Notes: a model not told the origin generated them from the letters alone. 64,000 nucleotides of DNA from Eubacteriales bacterium (GCA_030539395.1 JAUNSC010000001.1:1-64000), one strand, 5' to 3'; shown: positions 9,241 through 18,553, counted from the stretch's first letter. Numbers and translations are program-made.

Positions 9241-10324
9241 AACGGGATTTTCTAAAAGAGTGAACGGGTTTTGTCTCAGCGGGAGAGGGCAGATAAACGA
9301 TAAATTCGCTTCCCTCGTCTACAGCACTCTTTACATGGATGCTCCCGCTGCATAATTCGATAATTTGTTTTGCAATAGACAGACCAAGGCCAAGTCCCTG
9401 ATTAGAGTGGGAGCGATCACCCTGATAATACGGGTCAAACAGATGTGATAAAGTTTTTTTATCCATGCCCTTTCCGGTATCTGTGACCGTTACAACGATT
9501 TGGCTATCCTGTCGGGAGAGTCTAACGGAGATTTCACCGCCTGGCGGTGTGTATTTTACAGCGTTACTGATCAGATTGATCCATAGATGTTTCATCAGTT
9601 CGCGGTTCCCGACATAATCAATGTGGGGGAATTCACCGCTGAATGTCTGCTGCTTTTTCAGCCATTCGTGGGATAGAATGATTGCACATTGCCGGAGCTG
9701 CTCTCCCAGATCATAACACTCTGTGTCTGATACAATTTTTTGTGAAGACAATTTTGATAAAAGAATTGTATTACTGGTAAGGTTGGAAAGACGCTCGGAT
9801 TCTTCCTGTATAATTTTCAGGTAAGTTCGCTGGTCTTCTTCTGGCAGTTCTTTGTCCAGAAGCAGGGATGCGAAACCATTGATAGATGCAATCGGTGTCT
9901 TAAATTCATGGGAATAATTGTTGATAAAATCTTTCCGTAAAACCTGTACACTTTCAAGTTCTGCGCTCATTTTATTGAAATCCCTGTAAACATGTGCCAT
10001 AGAATCACTTTTATTGTAAGTAATCTTGGCTGAAAAATCGCCGTTTGCAACCTTCCTGATACTTTCTGACAATGTGGTAAGCTCGCGTTTCCTGCGTCTG
10101 TAAATGACTGCGAAAATTATTATCAGAATGAGAAGAACAATGACAAGGGTGCCGAGAAACTGAAACTCTGCACGCAGATAAACGTCATTTATTTTTGCAA
10201 TTTCTGTGGCCAGCCAGGTCATGGACATGTACAGTGCATTGATGACTATTGCCAGTGCTGTGACAAGTATGACCAGCTGTATGATATACTTTCGCATAGA
10301 GGGAACAACATCATTTTTTGCCAT
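9239..10324 (-). CDS. Two-component sensor histidine kinase
   Basis: 361 residues. Transmembrane helix 1 spans about 12-34 and helix 2 about 56-76, with a very short extracellular segment between them, so the signal is probably sensed in or near the membrane. A HAMP domain (about 77-125) is followed by the HisKA dimerisation helix with NYSHEFKTPIASING (phospho-accepting His139). The HATPase domain has the N box (INLISNAVKY), G1 (VTDTGKGMD) and G2 (GLGLGLSI). The start overlaps the 3' end of the response-regulator gene by 14 bases, so the pair is translationally coupled. Stimulus and target genes are unknown. Confidence 0.95.
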   Translation of the reverse strand: MAKNDVVPSMRKYIIQLVILVTALAIVINALYMSMTWLATEIAKINDVYLRAEFQFLGTLVIVLLILIIIFAVIYRRRKRELTTLSESIRKVANGDFSAKITYNKSDSMAHVYRDFNKMSAELESVQVLRKDFINNYSHEFKTPIASINGFASLLLDKELPEEDQRTYLKIIQEESERLSNLTSNTILLSKLSSQKIVSDTECYDLGEQLRQCAIILSHEWLKKQQTFSGEFPHIDYVGNRELMKHLWINLISNAVKYTPPGGEISVRLSRQDSQIVVTVTDTGKGMDKKTLSHLFDPYYQGDRSHSNQGLGLGLSIAKQIIELCSGSIHVKSAVDEGSEFIVYLPSPAETKPVHSFRKSR

Positions 10325-11003
10325 TTATAAACTCCCTGTTAATATTGGCCTTATAACCCAGCCCTTTTATTGTCATGATATGGAATTCACTTATTTCTGA
10401 CAGACGGTTTCGGATACGATTTACATGGGTTTTGATGGTATCTTCGCCGGTACTGGAATTTATCCCCCAGATACTGTCCAACAGCTGCTCTTTTGAAAAA
10501 ATCTGATTTGGATAGGAGAGCAGCTTGAATAAAAGATCAAATTCCTTTTTGGGAAATTCGATGTATTGGGAATCAGAATAAACGGCATATTTTTCGGAAT
10601 CAACCGTTATGCTTCCCAATACAATTTTTTTGCTTTGAGAAATGTTTGCCCGCCTTAAAAGTGCACTGATACGCCATAAAAGTTCATCACTGCTGAATGG
10701 CTTTGTCATATAATCGTCGGTTCCAAGCTCGAACCCATGTTGTTTGTCATCCAGTGATTCTTTTGCGGTAAGCAGAAGAAATGGGGTTTTATAGCCCTCT
10801 TTCCGGATTATTTCTAATAATTCATAGCCATCCATGCGCGGCATCATAATATCAGCTACGATCAGATCAATCCCGCCCTGATGGATACGCTCAAGGCCCT
10901 CTATACCGTCACATGCACTTATAACCGTGTAATAATCCACAAGTCTTGCCGCTGTTAAAAGGCGCATGTTCCGATCGTCTTCGACAATTAAGATTGTTGC
11001 CAT
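10311..11003 (-). CDS. OmpR/PhoB-type response regulator
   Basis: 230 residues: receiver domain (about 1-118) with acidic pocket EDD (8-10), phospho-acceptor Asp51 in VADIMMPRMDG and the conserved Lys81 in LLLTAKES; then a C-terminal winged-helix DNA-binding domain (about 130-228) ending in THVNRIRNRLSEI and TIKGLGYKA. The start is the ATG at 11003 with SD AGGAAG; the frame extends 15 codons further upstream, but without a ribosome site and into the DegV gene. Partner of the kinase directly downstream. The DegV gene ends 17 bases upstream, so all three may share a transcript. Confidence 0.95.
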   Translation of the reverse strand: MATILIVEDDRNMRLLTAARLVDYYTVISACDGIEGLERIHQGGIDLIVADIMMPRMDGYELLEIIRKEGYKTPFLLLTAKESLDDKQHGFELGTDDYMTKPFSSDELLWRISALLRRANISQSKKIVLGSITVDSEKYAVYSDSQYIEFPKKEFDLLFKLLSYPNQIFSKEQLLDSIWGINSSTGEDTIKTHVNRIRNRLSEISEFHIMTIKGLGYKANINREFINGKK

Positions 11004-11020
11004 TTTATACACTTCCTGCC

Positions 11021-11881
11021 TTAATCTTGTTTTTGTGAAATGCCGCATATCCCGAAAGCACCCGGACCACTGTGGGTGGAAACAACACTTCCTGTCTGAA
11101 TCCAGTAGATTTCATGAAATCCAAGAGAAATTGCCTGGTTTTCAATATCATTTTTTGTTTTTTCGGATAGACCTGGGGAATACGGAAAATAAAGAATATC
11201 TCTGGAGAGATTATATTTTTTAATAAAATCTACGAATAATTTGGGGGCTGCCTTATCCATGCTGCCGCGATATTTTTGGGTAACCAAAAGCTTTCCGTTG
11301 ATAATTTCAATTAACGGATTAAGAGACAAAAGTTTTGCGCCAAGGTATGCGATATTGCTGACTCTTCCACCGGCCCGCAGATAATCAAGATCACCCGGGA
11401 AGAATCCCATATGACATGCTTCACTGTATTCTTTCGCTTTTTCCAAAACCTCAGAGATAAGAGCGTCCGGATTTTTTTCAAGAAACCTTGCGATGAGCAC
11501 AACTATCATACATTGTCCTGCGGATACTTGTTTAGTATCAAAGGCAATTACATATTCCCTGTTCTGTGCAGATATGACAGCGCTTTGGTAGGAACATGTT
11601 GTTATTGCAGAATATGCCAGGTATAAAATTTGACTCTCGGGATGTTCTTCGTGGATCTGATCAAAAATTTTGTCAAAGTCAGTCACATTACAGCCGCTGG
11701 TTCTTGGAAGATTTCCGCTTTTTTTATAATATCCAAATACATCCCCGGTGGGAAAGGAACCGTCATCTTTTGTTTTTTGTCCAAAACTTACGTGCATGGG
11801 AACAGTATATATTCCATACTGCCCGGCTAATTCAGTTGGGATATCTGCTCCCGTCTCTGCTAAAATAATATATTTTCTCAT
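11021..11881 (-). CDS. DegV family fatty-acid-binding protein
   Basis: 286 residues beginning MRKYIILAETGADIP, with the conserved phosphate/lipid-binding stretches TSGCNVTDF and AGQCMIVV and the C-terminal HSGPGAFGI. DegV/FakB proteins bind a fatty acid and present it to the FakA kinase for phosphorylation, feeding phospholipid synthesis; no fakA is in the window. The ATG at 11881 has SD GGAAGG; the 23 extra upstream codons of the open frame lack one. A short TCGGCA...TGCCGA hairpin (11899-11916) lies in the leader. It stands first on the strand before the response regulator and kinase. Confidence 0.92.
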   Translation of the reverse strand: MRKYIILAETGADIPTELAGQYGIYTVPMHVSFGQKTKDDGSFPTGDVFGYYKKSGNLPRTSGCNVTDFDKIFDQIHEEHPESQILYLAYSAITTCSYQSAVISAQNREYVIAFDTKQVSAGQCMIVVLIARFLEKNPDALISEVLEKAKEYSEACHMGFFPGDLDYLRAGGRVSNIAYLGAKLLSLNPLIEIINGKLLVTQKYRGSMDKAAPKLFVDFIKKYNLSRDILYFPYSPGLSEKTKNDIENQAISLGFHEIYWIQTGSVVSTHSGPGAFGICGISQKQD

Positions 11882-12056
11882 AATTCTATTCCTTCCATTC
11901 GGCACTATTTTGCCGATAATTACAAGAAAATTATATAAACGGAAAATCACAGCAACGTAAATTTTTCTTTTGAATTTGTTTATGATCAGTTTACCGTGAA
12001 TGAGTATTATCCATCAGAATCTCGACGGTATGTGGGATGTACATTTCTATTTAAGA

Positions 12057-13355
12057 TTATTTTTTCAGGAGATTCAGTGTCTCATAAAAATTCGGATAAC
12101 TGATCTTCACGCAATCAGCGTCTATTATTTCTGTTTCACTTTTGGCAATGAGGGACGCAATAGCAAAACTCATGGCGATGCGATGATCCTTGTGACTGTC
12201 GATGACAGCGCCATTCAGAGGATAACCGCCTTCAATGATCATACCGTCATCAGTTGCCTGCACATGTGCGCCCATGGCTTCCAAAGCGTTTGCTACGGTG
12301 TCAATCCGGTTAGATTCTTTAACTTTTAATTCCTGGGCATCTTTGATCACGGTTGTGCCTTTTGCGGTACATGCTAATACTGCAATAACGGGCAGCTCGT
12401 CAATGAGAGAAGGAATGAGTTTTCCTCCAATCTCGATACCCTGCAGCGGAGAATATTTAACCAGAATATCGGCAGTGGGTTCACCACCGCTGATTTTTTC
12501 ATTCAAAAGAGTGATGTCGGCACCCATCTGTTTTGCAACGCGTAAAATTCCGTCGCGGGTCGGGTTGATCCCCACATTGCGGATAAGGATTTCTGAACCG
12601 GGAACCATGAGAGCTGCAGCGATAAAATATGCAGCGGAAGAGATATCTCCGGGGACAGCTATTTTCATTGCTGTCAGTTTTGGATCAGGAACGATAGTTG
12701 CCGTAGTATTTTCAGAATGGATGTCAGCACCAAATCCGGACAGCATTAGTTCGGTATGATTCCTGGACAGCTCAGGCTCTGTGACACTGACAGGACTGTC
12801 TGCATAAAGTCCGGCAAGAAGAATACAGGATTTTACCTGTGCTGATGCAACCGGTGAGAGATAATGGATGCCATGCAGCACATGTTTTTCAGAAGAGTTG
12901 CCGTTGATCATAAGGGGAGCACATCCGTTTTCTTTCATGCTTACAATATCTGCCCCCATAAGGGAGAGCGGATCCATAATACGTTTCATGGGACGGCTCT
13001 GGATAGAAGCATCTCCATTCAGAACAGACTGGAAACTCTGACCGGCAAGAATACCGGAAATCAGCCGGGTTGTAGTACCGCTGTTGCCTGTATCCAGAAT
13101 CTCTGACGGCTTTTTCAGCCCGTGAAGTCCTTTACCATGTATCAGGATATGTTCCGGAGTATTTTCGATTTCAATTCCCATTTTCCGAAAACAGGAAATA
13201 GTAGAAAGGCAGTCGGCGCCCTGAAGGAAGTTGGTGACTTCCGTGGTACCATCTGCCAGTGCCCCGAACATAACAGCCCGATGCGAGATGGATTTATCTC
13301 CGGGGACAGAGATTTCTCCTCTGAGAGGAGAAGTATAATTTTCAAATTTCATCAT
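12057..13355 (-). CDS. aroA: 3-phosphoshikimate 1-carboxyvinyltransferase (EPSP synthase)
   Basis: 432 residues, usual length. It condenses shikimate-3-phosphate with PEP, the sixth shikimate-pathway step. The N-terminal VPGDKSISHRAVM (Lys and Ser/Arg substrate contacts), LDTGNSGTTTRLISG and the C-terminal DHRIAMSFA are diagnostic. Two adjacent ATGs (MMK) compete as start, and the ribosome site ahead of them is weak (GGAAT). It sits 22 bases downstream of tyrA and is probably co-transcribed with it, coupling EPSP synthesis to tyrosine formation. Confidence 0.97.
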   Translation of the reverse strand: MMKFENYTSPLRGEISVPGDKSISHRAVMFGALADGTTEVTNFLQGADCLSTISCFRKMGIEIENTPEHILIHGKGLHGLKKPSEILDTGNSGTTTRLISGILAGQSFQSVLNGDASIQSRPMKRIMDPLSLMGADIVSMKENGCAPLMINGNSSEKHVLHGIHYLSPVASAQVKSCILLAGLYADSPVSVTEPELSRNHTELMLSGFGADIHSENTTATIVPDPKLTAMKIAVPGDISSAAYFIAAALMVPGSEILIRNVGINPTRDGILRVAKQMGADITLLNEKISGGEPTADILVKYSPLQGIEIGGKLIPSLIDELPVIAVLACTAKGTTVIKDAQELKVKESNRIDTVANALEAMGAHVQATDDGMIIEGGYPLNGAVIDSHKDHRIAMSFAIASLIAKSETEIIDADCVKISYPNFYETLNLLKK

Positions 13356-13377
13356 TATTCCAGCTTTCTAAAATATT

Positions 13378-14478
13378 TTATCGTTCATAAACAGTATAAC
13401 GGTAACGGCGCAAAAGGTCTGCAGCCTTTATACGGGATGCTTCATCATAAAATTCCACAAGCAGAACAGCATCATCAAATTCACGGTTATTTACAATACC
13501 GATGTTTTTCAGTGTAATGCCGCTGCTGGCAAGAATTGTGGAAAGAATAGCAATTCCGCCGGCTTCATCCAGCATATCGCAGTAGAGACGATGAACTTTT
13601 TTGATAGGGCCGCTTGACAGGTCTGAAAAAGAATTCCGGTAGTCCCTGGAATCTTCAAAAAGCTTATGGAGAGCAGCGCTGTCATGCGTTGCAAGCTGTT
13701 CTTTAACTTTTTTAAGGCTTTCAATATAGGAATCAAGCAGCTGCAGGATATTAGCAGCGTTTGTGGAACAAATCTGTTCCCACATTTCAGGAGATGAGGA
13801 TGCGATTCTGGTAATATCCTTAAAACCGCCTGCTGCTATGTGACGCATAGTCTCCTGAGGCGTATCCTCATCATGGACAAGATTTACAAGAGTTGCCGCA
13901 ATAATATGAGGAAGATGGCTGATAGCGCCTGTTACGTAATCATGTTCATGATAATCCAGGACAAGAGGAATGGCTTTCAGGGAGGTGACCAGTTTCACAT
14001 AAGCATCCACCTTTTCTATGGGAACACCTTTAGCCGGTGTAATGATATAGTAGGCATTTTCAATAAGATGCCGTTTGGAATTTGCAATCCCCGTTTTTTC
14101 AGAACCAGCCATTGGATGACCGCCGATAAACTGTGCTTCCAGTCCTTCAGCAGCGACATGTGCATGTATATCGCATTTTGTGCTTCCGGCATCTGTCAGG
14201 ATACAGCTGTCTTTCAGCAGAGACTTCAACTGGCTTAAATATTTGGCATTAGCTTCCACCGGAGCACATAAAAAGATATAATCGCACCTGGAAAACGCAT
14301 CTCCTACATGATCATAGGCTTCATCTATAATTCCGTCAGCAAGAGCATGGTCGGTTGTACTTTTACTTCTTGTATGGGCCATGATTGTAACGCCGGGATA
14401 ATAATATTTAAGGGCTTTAGCGATAGAACCGCCGATCAGGCCGAGACCAATAAAACCTACAGTAAAATTTTCATTCAT
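13378..14478 (-). CDS. tyrA: Prephenate dehydrogenase with C-terminal ACT domain
   Basis: 366 residues. A Rossmann NAD(P)-binding site GFIGLGLIGGS lies at residues 8-18, and GGHPMAGSEKTG and the catalytic-type SHLPHIIAATL stretch belong to the TyrA core. The last about 75 residues form an ACT-like domain, the usual site of tyrosine feedback. It oxidatively decarboxylates prephenate to 4-hydroxyphenylpyruvate. Start ATG with a strong SD, GGGGAGG. First gene of the tyrA-aroA pair; the leader carries a hairpin and a palindrome listed separately. Confidence 0.95.
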   Translation of the reverse strand: MNENFTVGFIGLGLIGGSIAKALKYYYPGVTIMAHTRSKSTTDHALADGIIDEAYDHVGDAFSRCDYIFLCAPVEANAKYLSQLKSLLKDSCILTDAGSTKCDIHAHVAAEGLEAQFIGGHPMAGSEKTGIANSKRHLIENAYYIITPAKGVPIEKVDAYVKLVTSLKAIPLVLDYHEHDYVTGAISHLPHIIAATLVNLVHDEDTPQETMRHIAAGGFKDITRIASSSPEMWEQICSTNAANILQLLDSYIESLKKVKEQLATHDSAALHKLFEDSRDYRNSFSDLSSGPIKKVHRLYCDMLDEAGGIAILSTILASSGITLKNIGIVNNREFDDAVLLVEFYDEASRIKAADLLRRYRYTVYER

Positions 14479-14491
14479 AATTAATCCTCCC

Positions 14492-14510
14492 CGGTCTGAA
14501 CGGCAGACCG
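14492..14510 (-). promoter_or_regulatory. Hairpin in the tyrA 5' leader
   Basis: CGGTCTG (14492-14498) and CAGACCG (14504-14510) form a seven-base-pair stem only 14 bases ahead of tyrA, immediately before its ribosome site. Its position would allow control of translation or early termination; no T-run is evident. Confidence 0.35.
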
Positions 14511-14557
14511 TAATTAAAACAATTCTACTATTAAATGGGGGGTGTTGTCAATGATTT

Positions 14558-14573
14558 CGCACTTTAAAGTGTG
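14558..14573. promoter_or_regulatory. Palindrome between divergent tyrA and EF-G-like gene, candidate operator
   Basis: CACTTTAAAGTG (14560-14571) is a perfect 12-bp palindrome in the 234-base divergent intergenic region, where transcription toward tyrA should begin. It could bind a dimeric repressor, or simply overlap promoter elements. No regulator is recognised. Confidence 0.35.
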
Positions 14574-14617
14574 AAAATGGAAAAAGTAAAATGTATTGGT
14601 GAATATGAATAATTTGC

Positions 14618-14646
14618 TTGCTATTTACGGACAATTTTAGTAGAAT
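14618..14646 (+). promoter_or_regulatory. Promoter of the EF-G-like/YkuD operon
   Basis: TTGCTA (14618-14623), 17-bp spacer, TAGAAT (14641-14646), about 65 bases upstream of the ATG. Confidence 0.55.
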
Positions 14647-14712
14647 ATACCCATAGGCATAAAATAGGAGAAGCAGAAGCTGCTTCAAAAACTTGTATTG
14701 GAGGAAAATGCT

Positions 14713-16803
14713 ATGAAAGTTTACACAACAGACAGGATTCGTAATGTGGTTATCTTAGGACACGGCGGAGCAGGAAAGACCAGTCTGACAGAAGCAATGG
14801 CATATCTTTCCGGCATCACAAGCCGTATGGGAAGCGTTGCAGAGGGAAATACTGTCAGTGATTTTGATAAAGAGGAAATTAAGAGAAAGTTTTCAATCAG
14901 CACATCAGTTCTTCCGATTATCTGGGGAGATATCAAAGTAAATATTCTGGATACACCGGGATACTTTGATTTTGTCGGTGAGGCAGAGGAGGCCGCTGCA
15001 GCAGCAGATGCGGCAGTTATTGTAGTAAACGGCAAGAGCGGCGTGGAAGTAGGTACTCAGAAAGCATGGGAACTTTGTGAAAAATACAAATTGCCCAGAA
15101 TGTTCTTCATCAGCAATATGGACGTGGATAATGCAAGTTTCCGTCAGGTGGTGGAAGATCTGGAAGGGCTTTATGGCAAAAAGATTGCACCGATTCATTT
15201 CCCGATCCGTGAGAATGAAAAATTTGTGGGATATGTAAATGTTGTTAAAAAGGCTGGAAGACGCTGGATAGCTAAGGGCGAAAAACAGGAATGTGAAATT
15301 CCGGATTACTCTATGGAATATCTGGAGAAATACAGGGAAAATCTTCTGGAAGCAGTGGCAGAAACTTCTGAGGAATTTATGGACCGCTATTTTGCGGGGG
15401 AAGAATTCTCTACAGCTGAGATCATGGCAGCTCTTACTATGAATGTGGCAGATTGCTCTATCGTTCCGGTAGCGATGGGTTCACCGGTCAATCTGTACGG
15501 TGTGGCAAATCTGCTGGATGACATTGTTCAGTATTTCCCGAGCCCGGATGAGAGAACAATTGCCGGAATCAATATGAAAACGAGTGAAATCTATGCTGCA
15601 AACTTTGATTTTGCAAAAGCAAAATCCGCATTTGTATTTAAGACCATTGTAGACCCGTTTATCGGAAAATATTCTCTGATAAAGGTGGCATCCGGTGTTA
15701 TTAAAAATGATGACACACTTTATAATTGTTCAAAAGATGCAGAAGTAAAACTGAATAAGCTCTATGTCATGGAAGGCGGCAAAGTAATCGAGATACCGGA
15801 GCTTCATGCGGGTGATATCGGAGCGATCGGTAAATTAAATGTTACCCGGACAGGAGATACTCTTTCTACAAAAACAACACCGATACAGTATGCGGGTGTT
15901 GATGTATCTGTGCCATATACATATAAGAGATACTTTGCAAAGACAAAGGGTGATGAAGATAAGATCTCACAGGCTCTGACAAAGATGATGCAGGAAGACC
16001 TGACAATGAAGGCAGTAAATGACGCTGAAAACCGCCAGACATTACTTTATGGTATGGGCGATCAGCATCTGGATATTATTGTCAGCAAACTTCTTGGAAA
16101 ATACAAGATAGAAGTGGAACTGGAGCGTCCGAAGGTGGCTTTCCGTGAAACAATCCGCAAAAATTCCGATGTAGAGGCAAAATATAAGAAACAGTCCGGA
16201 GGACATGGCCAGTACGGACATGTAAAAATGCGTTTTGAAAATTCCGGAGATCCGGAAACACCGTATGTATTTGAGCAGGTAGTAGTGGGAGGAGCTGTTC
16301 CAAAGAACTATTTCCCGGCAGTAGAAAAGGGTATTCAGGAGTCTGTCCTTCGAGGACCGTTGGCTGCATATCCGGTAGTAGGTGTTAAGGCTACATTATA
16401 TGATGGTTCATATCATCCGGTTGACTCTTCAGAAATGGCATTTAAGACAGCTGCTATTCAGGCATTTAAGAAAGGTTTCATGGAGGCATCACCGGTGCTT
16501 CTTGAGCCGATCGCATCTCTGAAAGTAACTGTTCCTGACAAATATACGGGTGATGTTATGGGCGATCTGAATAAGCGCCGCGGCCGTGTGCTGGGTATGA
16601 ATCCGGACCACAAAGGAAATACAATTATTGAAGCAGATATCCCGATGATGGAACTTTATGGATACTCTACGCAGCTTCGTTCTATGACTGGCGGAAGCGG
16701 AATATTTGCATATGAGTTTGCAAGATATGAGCAGGCTCCGTCTGATATCCAGACAAGAGAAGTAGAAGCGAGAGCAAGTAAAGTAAATACAAATGAGGAT
16801 TAA
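14713..16803 (+). CDS. Elongation factor G-like GTPase (EF-G II type paralogue)
   Basis: 696 residues with all EF-G domains: GTP-binding (P-loop GHGGAGKT, residues 16-23; ISNMD as the NKxD motif), domain II, III, IV and V. It differs from canonical FusA in two signature places: the P-loop has GGAG where EF-G has IDAG, and switch II reads DTPGYFDF, so the catalytic-loop histidine of PGH is tyrosine (residue 84). These mark the paralogous EF-G-like group, which is usually non-essential and of unclear function. The main fusA of the organism is presumably elsewhere with rpsL/rpsG. The ATG at 14713 follows SD GGAGGA; a TTG further up lies inside the SD. An L,D-transpeptidase follows after 8 bases. 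Confidence 0.9.
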   Translation: MKVYTTDRIRNVVILGHGGAGKTSLTEAMAYLSGITSRMGSVAEGNTVSDFDKEEIKRKFSISTSVLPIIWGDIKVNILDTPGYFDFVGEAEEAAAAADAAVIVVNGKSGVEVGTQKAWELCEKYKLPRMFFISNMDVDNASFRQVVEDLEGLYGKKIAPIHFPIRENEKFVGYVNVVKKAGRRWIAKGEKQECEIPDYSMEYLEKYRENLLEAVAETSEEFMDRYFAGEEFSTAEIMAALTMNVADCSIVPVAMGSPVNLYGVANLLDDIVQYFPSPDERTIAGINMKTSEIYAANFDFAKAKSAFVFKTIVDPFIGKYSLIKVASGVIKNDDTLYNCSKDAEVKLNKLYVMEGGKVIEIPELHAGDIGAIGKLNVTRTGDTLSTKTTPIQYAGVDVSVPYTYKRYFAKTKGDEDKISQALTKMMQEDLTMKAVNDAENRQTLLYGMGDQHLDIIVSKLLGKYKIEVELERPKVAFRETIRKNSDVEAKYKKQSGGHGQYGHVKMRFENSGDPETPYVFEQVVVGGAVPKNYFPAVEKGIQESVLRGPLAAYPVVGVKATLYDGSYHPVDSSEMAFKTAAIQAFKKGFMEASPVLLEPIASLKVTVPDKYTGDVMGDLNKRRGRVLGMNPDHKGNTIIEADIPMMELYGYSTQLRSMTGGSGIFAYEFARYEQAPSDIQTREVEARASKVNTNED

Positions 16804-16811
16804 ACTGAAAA

Positions 16812-17696
16812 ATGATAACCAGTTTTATAGCAGGTCTGGCAGCAGCATGTTTTTTAATGGTGCTGCCAGGCACTTTTACGCAGGAAATGCAGGAAAAAGT
16901 CATATATAATGCACGAGTTCAATTGTTTAATCCGTTTGAGAAAAATGGTATATATGAAAATATGCGGATTGTCTATCGTACAGATAAAGAGAATGTGATT
17001 CTTGAGGCAGAAGATGTGGTTGACTGGGTGCGTTACTGGCCGGACGGACATTGGGACATAGATGATGATAGAATAGCGGAATTTGTGGCAAGTCTGCAAA
17101 AGAAATTTGACACATGGGACTATTATAAAATTCTGGATACCACACCTGGCGAAACGGAGCAGTCAAAAGAAGTGCAGATACCGCCGGGGGAATACGGATG
17201 GAGAGTTGACCGAAATAAAGAGGTAAAAGAAATCTCCACGTTACTTCGCCGGAACGGAACAACTGTACATGATATTCATTTTTCATCCACAGCAGTTGGC
17301 TGGGATGATCCGAGGCGTGATTACGGGGACAGTTACGTTGAAATTGATCTGACCAGACAGCACCTGTGGTTATATATTGACGGTGAAATAAAAGTATCAA
17401 CAGATATTGTATCAGGATTAATGAATACAGAAAGGCAGACACCCGGCGGGGCATATGCTATATATTATAAACAATCTCCGGCAGTGCTCAGAGGAGCGGA
17501 TTATGAATCTCCGGTTTCATATTGGATGCCGTTTAACGGCGGCATCGGGCTTCACGATGCCACATGGCAATGGTCTTTTGGAGGAGATGCGTGTTACTAT
17601 CGGGGATCTCATGGCTGCATCAATCTTCCGCTGGATGCGGCAGAAGCAATATATGGATTAGTTGAAAAAGGATTCCCGGTTTTGTGTTATTATTAG
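16812..17696 (+). CDS. L,D-transpeptidase, YkuD domain
   Basis: 294 residues. An N-terminal hydrophobic segment (about 1-17) acts as signal or membrane anchor; a non-catalytic middle part precedes the YkuD domain (about 170-294). The catalytic motif is GSHGCINLP, with His267 and the nucleophile Cys269, and an upstream conserved histidine in GGIGLHDATW. Such enzymes make 3-3 peptidoglycan cross-links or attach proteins outside the membrane. It starts 8 bases after the EF-G-like gene, whose last codons supply the ribosome site, so the two are probably one transcript, although no functional link is known. Confidence 0.9.
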   Translation: MITSFIAGLAAACFLMVLPGTFTQEMQEKVIYNARVQLFNPFEKNGIYENMRIVYRTDKENVILEAEDVVDWVRYWPDGHWDIDDDRIAEFVASLQKKFDTWDYYKILDTTPGETEQSKEVQIPPGEYGWRVDRNKEVKEISTLLRRNGTTVHDIHFSSTAVGWDDPRRDYGDSYVEIDLTRQHLWLYIDGEIKVSTDIVSGLMNTERQTPGGAYAIYYKQSPAVLRGADYESPVSYWMPFNGGIGLHDATWQWSFGGDACYYRGSHGCINLPLDAAEAIYGLVEKGFPVLCYY

Positions 17697-17761
17697 ATTA
17701 GCAAAAGAACAGACAATCATATTTTATCCCGGACAGCATAGATTGAAGAAAAGGGTTTTCG

Positions 17762-18364
17762 GTGAAATGCATGAGAAAACAGAAAATCAAAGAAATGCTG
17801 TTCTGGGGTTTTCTTTTTACCGGATTTGCAGCGGGTGTATTGTTTGTCAATTTGTGGGGGAATACATATTTGGGAGACATAAGCATTTTTGGTCCGGAGC
17901 AGATGAAGACTGTTGCCGGTCTTGAGACAGACCCAGGAGAACTTTTTCGCTATCTTGTATTTGAGAGAGCGAAAGGGATTTTGCTTTTATGGCTGCTCGG
18001 GTATACGGTTGCAGGTATTCCGGCTGCATTATTTACTTTTGGATGGCTGGGGGCTGCGGCAGGCATATTGCTTAGCACATGTATTATCGAAATGCGGCTT
18101 GCGGGCATTATTGTCTTTTTGACAGCATTGCTTCCCCAGTGGCTGGTTTATATGCCGATGATATGGATGCTGTGTACCCAAATATATGATAAAGGAATTG
18201 TCCGCTATCAGAAAGGACGGTATTTTGATAATTGGGAGAAGGAAAAGCAGTATCTTAGTATATTGCTTTTGACAGCCGCATTGCTGGCTGCAGGGGCTGT
18301 TCTGGAAACTTTTGCAAGTCCGTGGCTGATGCGTCAGGTTGTAAACTTTTTCTATAATTTATAG
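17762..18364 (+). CDS. spoIIM: Stage II sporulation protein M-like membrane protein
   Basis: 200 residues, about five hydrophobic helices, an N-terminal basic tail (MKCMRKQKIKE), a central FERAKGILLLWLLGYT, and glycine/alanine-rich helices as in SpoIIM of Bacillus and clostridia. SpoIIM works with SpoIID and SpoIIP in septal peptidoglycan hydrolysis and membrane migration during engulfment. The GTG at 17762 has an AAGGG seven or so bases upstream; an ATG at 17771 is an alternative. Placement directly upstream of a XerD gene is a common arrangement in clostridia. Confidence 0.8.
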   Translation: MKCMRKQKIKEMLFWGFLFTGFAAGVLFVNLWGNTYLGDISIFGPEQMKTVAGLETDPGELFRYLVFERAKGILLLWLLGYTVAGIPAALFTFGWLGAAAGILLSTCIIEMRLAGIIVFLTALLPQWLVYMPMIWMLCTQIYDKGIVRYQKGRYFDNWEKEKQYLSILLLTAALLAAGAVLETFASPWLMRQVVNFFYNL

Positions 18365-18462
18365 AAATACAACATCTGGTGGTATACATAAAATTTTGGG
18401 ACGATATTTGGTGAAGAACTGAAAAAGTGGCTTAAAATCAATAAAATGTGAAAAAAAGGGGA

Positions 18463-18491
18463 TTGCTTTTCATCCAAAAACCACATATAAT
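18463..18491 (+). promoter_or_regulatory. Strong promoter in the xerD leader
   Basis: TTGCTT (18463-18468), 17-bp spacer, perfect TATAAT (18486-18491). Predicted start near 18498, about 140 bases before the xerD ATG. Confidence 0.65.
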
Positions 18492-18524
18492 ATTTACATA
18501 AGTAGTGATTCTGGGGAGAATTAT

Positions 18525-18553
18525 CAAGGGGATTAAGCAATCCTTGTTTTTTT
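18525..18553 (+). terminator. Terminator-like hairpin in the xerD leader
   Basis: CAAGGGGATT (18525-18534) pairs with AATCCTTG (18539-18546) with one bulged G and a four-base loop, followed by seven T. It lies about 30 bases downstream of the predicted transcription start, so it could be an attenuator for xerD or define a tiny RNA, or end the spoIIM transcript. Confidence 0.6.
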
